The notes below the pieces were generated by a model. It worked only from the letters and a program-made list of their open reading frames with translations, was not told the DNA's origin and did not search any database. From Marinospirillum sp. (GTDB lineage Bacteria > Pseudomonadota > Gammaproteobacteria > Pseudomonadales > Halomonadaceae), in the NCBI GenBank assembly GCA_007116865.1, contig SKHR01000237.1, positions 1-9,836 on the forward strand: a stretch of 9,836 nucleotides of DNA, given 5' to 3'. The translations under genes were made by a program, and so were the position numbers. Within the stretch, counting starts at the first letter, position 1, and the number at the start of each line of letters is the position of its first letter. Below, one piece after another: positions 1-5,846 of this stretch.

Positions 1-1451
1 AAGCCATTGCGGATCTGGTCAGCGGGGTTGCGGTCAACACCACCGAACAACGCCCAGCATTGCATACTGCCCTGCGCCAACCGACCAACCGACCACTGAC
101 TTTAGACGGCCAGTGCCTGACCGATGAGGTCGAACAGAGCCTGCAACAGATGGCGGTGCTGGTCGAACGTCTGCATGCCGGTCAGTGGCGGGGAGCCACC
201 GGACACCCCATCACCGACGTGGTCAATCTCGGTGTCGGTGGCTCAGATCTCGGCCCCCTCATGGCGACCCATGCATTAGCTGATTTTCGCCCCTCAGACA
301 TCAAGCCACTACAATTACACTTTGCCTCAACGATGGATGGCTCACAACTGGCTGAACGCCTGGACAAGCTCAATCCTGCAACCACTCTGTTTATTATTTC
401 ATCCAAGTCTTTTAGCACCCCGGACACCCTGAGCAATGCCGCGACCGCTTTGTACTGGCTGACACAGCACCTGCCTTCAGAAACGCTGGTGAGACGACAC
501 CACTTTATCGGCGTGTCTGCGCAGCCAGACAAAATGAGCGCCTGGGGCATTGATCCGCAACATCAATTGACCTTCTGGGACTGGGTCGGTGGCCGCTTTT
601 CTTTATGGTCAGTGATCGGCCTGCCCATCGCCCTGCAAATCGGCATGGCTGGTTTCCGTCAACTACTGGCTGGGGCTCACGCCATGGATCAGCATTTTAC
701 CCAGACACCCCTGGCACAAAATCTACCCGTGCTCTTGGGGCTGGCGGGTATCTGGAATATCAATTTTCTGAATATTCGAGCACAAGCCATTCTCCCCTAT
801 GATGGCCGCTTGAAATATCTGCCTGCCTATCTGACTCAGCTGGAAATGGAGTCCAACGGCAAGCGCACGACACATGAAGGCGAGGTAGTTGATTACCCCA
901 CCTGCCCCGTACTTTGGGGTGAGCTGGGTCCCAATGCCCAGCACGCCTTTTATCAACTCCTGCACCAGGGCACGGAAGGGGTAAACTCAGACTTCATTGC
1001 GCCTTTGCAGCGTTATTCCGAGGTGAGTGATCCGAACACCCGGGCAGCTTTCCAACAGCAGCACCGCATGACTCTGGCAAACTGCTTCGCTCAGTCACGC
1101 CTGCTGATGCTGGGAGATGCCGCCCTGAAAAACCTGGATCAGCGCTTGCGTCCACCGCACAAGCTTTATCAAGGCAATCAGCCCTCAACCACCCTGCTAC
1201 TGGATCAACTCACACCGCAAAGCCTGGGGCAGCTCATTGCGCTTTATGAACATAAGGTTTATGTTCAGGCGGTGATTTGGGGCATCAACCCTTTTGATCA
1301 GTGGGGCGTTGAGCTTGGCAAGCAAATTGCGGTAACGATGGAGGAAGCTCTGTCATCTCCCACTGCCTCAAATGAGGATTGGGATCCCTCCACACGTGGG
1401 CTGCTAGAGGCCTGTCTGACCCAAGAACCCAGCCGGGAAGCCAGAGATTAA
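1..1451 (+). CDS. pgi: Glucose-6-phosphate isomerase, 5' end cut by window
   Basis: Cytosolic enzyme interconverting glucose 6-phosphate and fructose 6-phosphate in glycolysis and gluconeogenesis. The reading frame is open from base 3. Residues before the first possible start at 60 already match the family (NTTEQRPALHTALR, compare the usual NxTExRAVLHxALR), so the gene begins upstream of the window. About 482 residues are present against roughly 550 in the family, so some 65-70 are missing. Visible family motifs in order are NLGVGGSDLGP (substrate loop), SSKSFSTPDTLSNA (phosphate-binding serine/threonine stretch), WDWVGGRFSLWSVIGLP, MESNGK, the catalytic-region GPNAQHAFYQLLHQGTEG and the C-terminal signature GINPFDQWGVELGK. 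Nothing appears broken. The stop lies 3 nt before the next gene, so pgi is probably the promoter-proximal member of a transcript carrying the ZorA-like and ZorB-like genes, although the two functions have no evident link. Confidence 0.97.
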   Translation, partial: AIADLVSGVAVNTTEQRPALHTALRQPTNRPLTLDGQCLTDEVEQSLQQMAVLVERLHAGQWRGATGHPITDVVNLGVGGSDLGPLMATHALADFRPSDIKPLQLHFASTMDGSQLAERLDKLNPATTLFIISSKSFSTPDTLSNAATALYWLTQHLPSETLVRRHHFIGVSAQPDKMSAWGIDPQHQLTFWDWVGGRFSLWSVIGLPIALQIGMAGFRQLLAGAHAMDQHFTQTPLAQNLPVLLGLAGIWNINFLNIRAQAILPYDGRLKYLPAYLTQLEMESNGKRTTHEGEVVDYPTCPVLWGELGPNAQHAFYQLLHQGTEGVNSDFIAPLQRYSEVSDPNTRAAFQQQHRMTLANCFAQSRLLMLGDAALKNLDQRLRPPHKLYQGNQPSTTLLLDQLTPQSLGQLIALYEHKVYVQAVIWGINPFDQWGVELGKQIAVTMEEALSSPTASNEDWDPSTRGLLEACLTQEPSREARD

Positions 1452-1454
1452 CCT

Positions 1455-2732
1455 ATGGATTTGATGAGCAGCTTTTCCCCCTTGACCCTGTTTTTCATTC
1501 TGCTGATCACGCTGATGACCGCCTATTTTCATGGGCCGGTTTACTCCCTGCGCACCGTCAATGCAGCTCCCTCGATTCTTACCAGCGTCGGGATTTTTGG
1601 CACCTTCTTCGGTATTGCGCTCGGGCTGATGGAGTTTGATGCCGCCGATGTGGAGGCCAGTGTTCCACAACTGATCGAAGGGCTTAAAACAGCCTTCTGG
1701 TCGTCCATTGCCGGCCTGCTGGGTGCCATGACCATCAAGCTGCGCCACGTACTCAACCATGTTCGCGGCATGGATGGCAGTGTTCAGGTCACCGGGGCAA
1801 CCATGGATGATCTGGCCACCCTTCTAGGTGATATCCGCCTGCTGCTGAAAAAATCCGGATTGACGTCCATTGATCAGTATCTGAAAAACAATGATGAACG
1901 CCTGGAAGCCAGCCTCAAACGCCTGGGTGAGGGCATCGGCCAGTATCAACAACAGATGGCGGAGGCCAACTCCAAGGCACTGATTCGTGCCCTGGAAACC
2001 CTGCTGACCGATTTTAACCAGCAGATCGGCGCTCAGTATGGCGATAATTTTCGCCAGTTAAATGAAGCCGTTGGCCAGATGCTCACCTGGCAGGATCAGT
2101 ACAAAGCTGAGCTGGAATCGCTGCTCAACGAACAGCGGGCCAATGGCCAGGTTCTGGACAAGGCCACTGAGGCTTACAAAACCATGGTAGAGCACACTCA
2201 AGCCTTTAATGGTGTAGCCGAGACGCTGGGCTCGGTCATGTCCGGGCTGCAACAACAATCTGAGTCGCTGGGCAAGTATCTGGATTCCCTGGCCAATCTG
2301 GTGAATAAAGCTGGCAGTGGACTGCCCCGCCTGGAGGATCGCATCCATACCCTGACCGATGGTCTGGCGGAGCAGATTGATCGACAGCACCAGCAGATGC
2401 AGAAACTGCTTGAGTCCAGCGCACACAGAGTGGCCTTGAGCGTAGAGAACCTCAATGAGGTGCTCGGCCCGCGCCTTGAGGCTCAGCTGGAGCGCCAGCA
2501 AAAAATGGCTGAGCGCACCCTGGATCGCAGTGAGCAGCAGCTGGTCCGGATTGATCATGCCCTGGAACATGAACTGACCCATGCTTTACAAACCTTTGGC
2601 AGCCAGCTGGCTGCCTTATCGGAAAAGTTTGTCAGTGATTACACACCCCTGACCGATAAGTTAAGAGAACTGGTTCGTTTGAGTGAATCACTGGCTGCCC
2701 CAGCCAAAAATACCCAAGGAGAAGGTCGCTGA
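1455..2732 (+). CDS. ZorA-like MotA/TolQ/ExbB-family motor stator protein
   Basis: 425-aa inner-membrane protein resembling ZorA, the pentameric ion-channel subunit of Zorya anti-phage motors. A first hydrophobic segment lies at about residues 8-27. Two more, at about 40-60 and 75-95, carry the core motif SVGIFGTFFGIALGL (44-58) and GLKTAFWSSIAGLLG (76-90). The small and hydroxylated residues T50, T79 and S83 sit where related stators line the ion path (inference). From about residue 115 to the end is a hydrophilic, Gln/Glu/Leu-rich tail of coiled-coil character, with no recognised catalytic domain. The tail seems shorter than in classical Zorya ZorA proteins. The start at 1455 follows the pgi stop by 3 nt and has only a weak AGAG-type ribosome site. 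An in-frame ATG at 1464 is an alternative. The stop overlaps the next start (TGATG), implying translational coupling with the ZorB-like partner. Class assignment is firm; a defence role is inferred. Confidence 0.85.
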   Translation: MDLMSSFSPLTLFFILLITLMTAYFHGPVYSLRTVNAAPSILTSVGIFGTFFGIALGLMEFDAADVEASVPQLIEGLKTAFWSSIAGLLGAMTIKLRHVLNHVRGMDGSVQVTGATMDDLATLLGDIRLLLKKSGLTSIDQYLKNNDERLEASLKRLGEGIGQYQQQMAEANSKALIRALETLLTDFNQQIGAQYGDNFRQLNEAVGQMLTWQDQYKAELESLLNEQRANGQVLDKATEAYKTMVEHTQAFNGVAETLGSVMSGLQQQSESLGKYLDSLANLVNKAGSGLPRLEDRIHTLTDGLAEQIDRQHQQMQKLLESSAHRVALSVENLNEVLGPRLEAQLERQQKMAERTLDRSEQQLVRIDHALEHELTHALQTFGSQLAALSEKFVSDYTPLTDKLRELVRLSESLAAPAKNTQGEGR

Positions 2733-3472
2733 TGGATCAGCGTCAGGAAGAAGAAACCCTTGCCGGTGAAGAAGGCGCGCACTGGATTTCGGTGAGTGAC
2801 CTGATGGCTGGTTTGATGATGGTGTTTTTATTAGTGGCCGTCATTTTCATGGTGATGGTGCAAAAAGAAACCGAGCGCATGCGCCAGGTCGCAGAGATCT
2901 ACCTGGATCTGCGTGAAGCCCTTTATCAGGATTTACTGGATGAATTTGAGGATGATCTACCTCGCTGGGGCGCCAAGCTCACCCCGGATCTGGTGATCAC
3001 CTTTCAAGACAGCGGCGTCCTGTTTGAGCTGGGGTCGGCGCAATTACGCCCCGCTTTTGAAGCGATATTGGCAGATTTCTTTCCACGTTACGTGCGCATC
3101 ATCACCCAACCGCGTTATCGAGATGAAATTGATGAGGTGCGGATTGAGGGCCATACCTCCAGTGACTGGACCAATGCGCGCAGCGCTAATGAAGCCTATA
3201 TCAACAACATGCGGCTCTCACAAGAGCGCACCCGCTCTAGCCTCGAGTACCTGCTTTCGCTGGATCAGATTCAGAATCAGGAGCAGTGGCTGAAAAGTAA
3301 CCTGACCGCCAATGGCTTGGCCTCCTCTCACCCGATTCTCAATGCCGATGGTAGCGAAAATGCAGAAGCATCACGACGGGTAGAGTTTCGCGTGCGCACC
3401 GATGCCGATGCACGCATTCGTGAAATTCTGGAAATGGAGCGTGTCAGCCAGCGCTTGAGGCAGGCTCCGTGA
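2732..3472 (+). CDS. ZorB-like MotB/OmpA-domain motor protein
   Basis: 246-aa protein with the layout of ZorB or MotB: a short acidic cytoplasmic N-terminus, one membrane helix at about residues 22-44, a linker, and a periplasmic OmpA-like peptidoglycan-binding domain at about 85-224. The helix begins SVSDLMAGLMMVF, placing D23 where MotB and ZorB carry the ion-binding aspartate. The OmpA core is recognisable from FELGSAQLRP (98-107), RIEGHTSSDW (137-146), MRLSQERTRSSLEYL (160-174) and ASRRVEFRV (213-221). The usual GHTD aspartate is serine here (S143), while the conserved arginine is kept (R166). A good AAGGAG ribosome site precedes the ATG, and the start overlaps the upstream stop by one base. 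It presumably forms a dimer inside a ZorA-like pentamer and anchors it to the cell wall. The neighbouring stator gene supports this over a stand-alone OmpA-family lipoprotein. Confidence 0.87.
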   Translation: MDQRQEEETLAGEEGAHWISVSDLMAGLMMVFLLVAVIFMVMVQKETERMRQVAEIYLDLREALYQDLLDEFEDDLPRWGAKLTPDLVITFQDSGVLFELGSAQLRPAFEAILADFFPRYVRIITQPRYRDEIDEVRIEGHTSSDWTNARSANEAYINNMRLSQERTRSSLEYLLSLDQIQNQEQWLKSNLTANGLASSHPILNADGSENAEASRRVEFRVRTDADARIREILEMERVSQRLRQAP

Positions 3473-4077
3473 AGCTGCCAGACTTCAGCGAGTTCATCCC
3501 TTTCAGAAATCTACGTCAGGCCATGGGTGCGCGACGGCCCGGACACTTCGTGTTGTTTGATCCTCAGCGCCACTTAACCGGACGCGAACGCTCCGAACTG
3601 GATCAGCAAGGGCGACAACTGCCGCTGGCCCGACTCAGGCGCCTGGCCGATGACACCTGGGGCTTGAAAAATACCCGCCTGCTGGTTTACCGCTCTGATC
3701 AGCCTTACTTTCACCTGGCTCAGTGTCCAGTCACGCAAAGCTGGGACCCACAGACCCTGATTTGGGTGAGCACCCGCCGCAGCGGCCCCTTGCCCTTGGG
3801 TGAAGGCAAAGAAATCGAGCTGGGTGTCTGCCCTGAGTGTTTGCAGCAACTGGGCTACAAGGGTTTCGATTTGAAGCGCAACCGTAAGGTCGGATACAGC
3901 CGCCTGTTGCTCAAGCAGTTCTCGCGCGAGGACTTTTTTCAGGTCTTTGCGCTCTACCCGCTACAGGGTGTTCAGGATAAACCGGCTGAGCCACTGCTTA
4001 AGATGCCTCAGCCTGACGGTCCGACAACTGAGCAATCCATGCCGGGTCAAAGCGGGTCTGCTCCAGATCCAGGTTGA
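3469..4077 (+). CDS. Uncharacterised protein with putative zinc site, third gene of ZorAB-like cassette
   Basis: 202-aa soluble protein; I cannot assign a named family. It starts at a GTG whose GTGA overlaps the ZorB-like stop by 4 nt, with GAGG about 8 nt upstream, so it is almost certainly co-translated with the motor genes. A basic N-terminal third (to about residue 75) is followed by FHLAQC (H82, C86), then a stretch containing WVSTRR, then VCPECLQQLGYKGF with C121 and C124. H-x3-C plus C-x2-C is a plausible four-ligand zinc site. After it come a basic segment (138-149) and FSREDFF (151-157), then a Pro/Gln/Gly/Ser-rich tail from about 163 that looks disordered. There is no signal peptide or membrane helix, so it is probably cytosolic. 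It may be the effector, sensor or regulator of the motor; nothing visible shows nuclease or helicase activity. Its last 80 bp overlap the opposing DUF3087-like gene. Confidence 0.8.
   Translation: MKLPDFSEFIPFRNLRQAMGARRPGHFVLFDPQRHLTGRERSELDQQGRQLPLARLRRLADDTWGLKNTRLLVYRSDQPYFHLAQCPVTQSWDPQTLIWVSTRRSGPLPLGEGKEIELGVCPECLQQLGYKGFDLKRNRKVGYSRLLLKQFSREDFFQVFALYPLQGVQDKPAEPLLKMPQPDGPTTEQSMPGQSGSAPDPG
3981..4020. other. Inverted repeat in the convergent gene overlap
   Basis: A perfect 7-bp inverted repeat, GGCTGAG (3984-3990) and CTCAGCC (4007-4013), can be extended by ACC/GGT with a short bulge on one side. It encloses a 16-nt loop holding the stop codon of the minus-strand DUF3087-like gene. 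Neither side is followed by a convincing T-tract (only GGTTTAT on the minus side), so it is at best a weak terminator. It is the only structure I see near the 3' ends of the two converging transcripts. Confidence 0.35.
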
Positions 4078-4534
4078 GCACTTCCATTCTTTGCTGATGA
4101 GCCAGTTTTTCGGCCTTGATTTCCAGGGTCGCCGAATCATTGCCATCCAGACGATGCATCTGTTCAACCGCCAGATGATAAAAACGCAGCACTTGCATGG
4201 CCAGTGGATGGTCATCTGCGGCCAAGGCCTTGACTCGATGCATAACGTTGGTGATACGCATGAGATTGCGTTTGAGGTGCCAGCCGTACACCGCTTCTTT
4301 CATGAAGGCCAAATGACACAAGTGGTAACGCACCAACAGAATGCTGACCACTAAACCTGTCACAACACCGAGCAGATTAAGCCGAAAATTATTGCCGCCA
4401 GAAGTACCAAACGACTGAATCAGCAGTGTGGAAAACAGCATGGCTAAACTGGCAAAAATCGCGATCAGAATAAACGAACTTTTACGCGTTTTATCGCGAT
4501 ACACCAGGGGATCTAAAGGCTGTAGCTCAAACAT
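3998..4534 (-). CDS. DUF3087-like two-TM inner-membrane protein
   Basis: 178-aa protein with two hydrophobic helices near the N-terminus (about residues 20-41 and 50-68). They are separated by a short loop, SFGTSGGNNFRLN, and followed by a charged cytoplasmic C-terminal domain rich in His, Arg and Glu. The arrangement, with NFRLNLLGVVTGL, a Y-x-WHLKRNL-like segment and a Phe-Tyr (LRFYH) helix before the tail, matches my recollection of the gammaproteobacterial DUF3087 family, whose function is unknown. The start lies 10 nt after the DAHP synthase stop, and its weak AGAG ribosome site overlaps that stop, so the two genes are probably one transcript and DUF3087 may share the attenuation control. 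Its 3' end runs 80 bp into the opposing 202-aa gene. Family assignment comes from memory of the pattern, not from a search. Confidence 0.82.
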   Translation of the reverse strand: MFELQPLDPLVYRDKTRKSSFILIAIFASLAMLFSTLLIQSFGTSGGNNFRLNLLGVVTGLVVSILLVRYHLCHLAFMKEAVYGWHLKRNLMRITNVMHRVKALAADDHPLAMQVLRFYHLAVEQMHRLDGNDSATLEIKAEKLAHQQRMEVLNLDLEQTRFDPAWIAQLSDRQAEAS

Positions 4535-4544
4535 GCCGACTCTC

Positions 4545-5600
4545 TTAGTTCGTGACCAGGGATTGACGCGCTATTCTAGCGGATTGAGCCAGATGCTGCA
4601 GCGCTTCTTCAGTCGCCTCCCAGCCAAGACAGGGATCGGTCATGGAGACACCATACTGACCTTCGCCCGCCTGCAAGGGCTGCTGGCCTGAATGAATAAA
4701 GCTTTCCAGCATCACACCCAACAGTGGCGCCCCTTGACGCAACTGTGTGGCCAGGTTTTTCAGGACGTCAACCTGACGTTCGGCCACCTTGCCACAGTTG
4801 GCATGACTGGCATCGACCACCACGCGCGGATTCAACGAGGCGGTTTGTAAACGCTCACTCGCTGCCAGAAGGCTGGTTTCGTCGTAATTAGGACCAGAGT
4901 GCCCACCACGCAGCACCAGATGGCTAAAAGCATTGCCGGGCATCAGACCTTCTTCCAGTTGCCCCTGTTCATTGATGCGAGTGACCACCTGTGGATAAGC
5001 CGCTGCCCGCATCGCGTGAATGGCAACATCCAGCCCGCCATCAGTCGCATTTTTAAAACCAATCACCCCTGGCAGACCACTGGCCATTTCCCGATGTGTC
5101 TGCGATTCCGTGGTTCGTGCCCCCAAGGCATACCAGCTGATCAAATCATTGAAATAGGGTACCAGCATTGGGTTCAGGGCTTCGGTCGCGAGGGGCAGCC
5201 CCAACGCAGCCACAGCTAACATCAGCTGACGTGAGCGGCTCAAGCCTTCATTCATATCTACTTGACCATCACGCTGCGGGTCATAAACCATGCCCTTCCA
5301 GCCCAGGCAGGTACGTGGCTTTTCTACATAAACCCGCATGATCAGACGCACTGAACTGCCCAGTTGCTGCTGCAAACTGACCAGACGCCGAGCATAGTCC
5401 AGGGTGGCGGCTTCATCATGAACTGAACAGGGGCCTGCAATGATCCATAACGGTCCTTCTCCCGCTTCAATTTCTTCACGCAGGGCAAGACGACATGCAG
5501 TGATCTGGTTGTTGATCACTGGAGACACTGGTTGCTGACGCTTTAATTGCTGTGGGGCAATCAGGCATCGCCCCTGCAAACTAGCGTGTGTGTTTAACAT
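4545..5600 (-). CDS. 3-deoxy-7-phosphoheptulonate (DAHP) synthase, class I
   Basis: 351-aa cytosolic enzyme condensing phosphoenolpyruvate and erythrose 4-phosphate, the committed first step of aromatic amino acid biosynthesis. It has the length and motifs of the AroF/AroG/AroH type: GPCSVHD (56-62, metal-ligand Cys C58), MRVYVEKPRT (88-97, R89 and K94), GARTTESQTHRE (160-171, R162), GFKNATDG (181-188, K183), LRGG (R231), VDASHAN (H265), ES (E299) and TDPCLGW (D322). These cover the PEP-, E4P- and metal-binding residues known from E. coli AroG. I cannot tell which amino acid inhibits it, so no isozyme symbol is given. The ATG at 5600 has AGGA 7 nt upstream. A strong terminator ends 5 nt before that AGGA, and an aromatic-rich leader ORF lies beyond it, so expression is very likely controlled by attenuation. 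The DUF3087-like gene follows in the same orientation. Confidence 0.96.
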   Translation of the reverse strand: MLNTHASLQGRCLIAPQQLKRQQPVSPVINNQITACRLALREEIEAGEGPLWIIAGPCSVHDEAATLDYARRLVSLQQQLGSSVRLIMRVYVEKPRTCLGWKGMVYDPQRDGQVDMNEGLSRSRQLMLAVAALGLPLATEALNPMLVPYFNDLISWYALGARTTESQTHREMASGLPGVIGFKNATDGGLDVAIHAMRAAAYPQVVTRINEQGQLEEGLMPGNAFSHLVLRGGHSGPNYDETSLLAASERLQTASLNPRVVVDASHANCGKVAERQVDVLKNLATQLRQGAPLLGVMLESFIHSGQQPLQAGEGQYGVSMTDPCLGWEATEEALQHLAQSARIARQSLVTN

Positions 5601-5616
5601 TCTATAATCCTGTCAT

Positions 5617-5664
5617 GGCAATAAAAAAACCCCCGGCGGGCTGCACCGGGGGTTTTTTATTGCC
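5617..5664 (-). terminator. Strong intrinsic terminator acting as attenuator upstream of DAHP synthase
   Basis: On the minus strand, GGCAATAAAAAACCCCCGG (5664-5646) pairs with CCGGGGGTTTTTTTATTGCC (5636-5617), giving 19 bp with one extra T and a 9-nt loop (5645-5637). The G/C core is followed by seven Ts. It sits between the leader ORF stop (5694) and the DAHP synthase ribosome site (5608-5611), leaving no room for a promoter, so it must end transcripts before the gene unless overridden. It is almost symmetrical and would also work on the plus strand, but no plus-strand gene leads into it. Confidence 0.9.
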
Positions 5665-5693
5665 TGGGCAGCCAAGGGGCGCCCGAAAAAAGT

Positions 5694-5786
5694 TCAGACG
5701 CGAGCAGGTCCGCTAAACCAATAGCCAGCAAAAAAACCTGTCAGCGGACAGGTAATAGGTGATTGGTATAAGGTTTGACTGGACAT
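5694..5786 (-). CDS. Aromatic leader peptide of DAHP synthase attenuator
   Basis: A 30-codon ORF, ATG at 5786 and TGA at 5694-5696, whose product ends in FFAGYWFSGPARV. Codons 18-19 are Phe-Phe and codons 22-24 are Tyr-Trp-Phe, with another Tyr at 7: six aromatic residues in 30, representing all three end products of the pathway that the downstream enzyme starts. Position (30 nt before an intrinsic terminator, itself just ahead of the DAHP synthase ribosome site), size and composition match a ribosome-mediated attenuation leader, as in the trp and pheA operons. The Tyr-Trp-Phe codons abut and enter one strand of a 9-bp RNA pairing (5708-5716 with 5741-5749), where a stalled ribosome would alter folding. 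Ribosome site: only a weak GAGTG 3 nt before the ATG. The peptide probably has no function beyond being translated. This is inference from sequence; I know of no direct evidence for this locus. Confidence 0.8.
   Translation of the reverse strand: MSSQTLYQSPITCPLTGFFAGYWFSGPARV
5708..5753 (-). promoter_or_regulatory. Mutually exclusive RNA hairpins inside the leader ORF
   Basis: In the minus-strand RNA, ACCTGTC (5742-5736 partner side) and GACAGGT form a 7-bp stem spanning 5753-5736 with a CGCT loop, followed at once by a seven-T run (5736-5730) that encodes the Phe-Phe pair. That is an intrinsic-terminator shape inside a coding sequence. The same bases can pair differently: GTCCGCTGA (5749-5741) is complementary, with one G-U, to TTAGCGGAC (5716-5708). 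The two pairings exclude each other, and the second is blocked if a ribosome waits at the Tyr-Trp-Phe codons (5723-5715). Pairings were read by eye, without energies. Confidence 0.6.
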
Positions 5787-5821
5787 AATCACTCGCTGTT
5801 TTTTCTTAGTCAGAAGAAAAA

Positions 5822-5844
5822 CATAAAAACCTTGCTTTTGCAAG
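5822..5844 (-). terminator. Intrinsic terminator after the ppk1-linked 106-aa gene
   Basis: On the minus strand CTTGC-AAAA-GCAAG (5844-5831) is followed by G and five Ts (5829-5825). The stem is only 5 bp, so it is modest in strength, but it begins 2 nt after the TGA of the 106-aa gene. It would separate the hemB-ppk1 transcript from the DAHP synthase leader. A weak promoter-like pair, TTGAGA (5850-5845) and TTTATG (5827-5822) 17 nt apart, overlaps it and might start the leader transcript. I do not trust that promoter enough to list it separately. Confidence 0.5.
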
Positions 5845-5846
5845 TC

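Noticed and set aside
2058..2582. Long minus-strand frame antisense to the ZorA-like tail
   Set aside because: It mirrors a Gln/Leu-rich coiled-coil coding region, which often leaves the opposite strand open. It has no ribosome site and no family resemblance.
1455..4077. A complete Zorya type I, II or III system
   Set aside because: Only ZorA-like and ZorB-like proteins are recognisable. The third protein shows no helicase, nuclease or ZorC-like features, and the following gene is on the opposite strand and unrelated.
5602..5616. Four-codon minus-strand ORF (ATG ACA GGA TTA TAG) overlapping the DAHP synthase ribosome site
   Set aside because: Its ATG falls in the terminator's flank without its own ribosome site; most likely chance.
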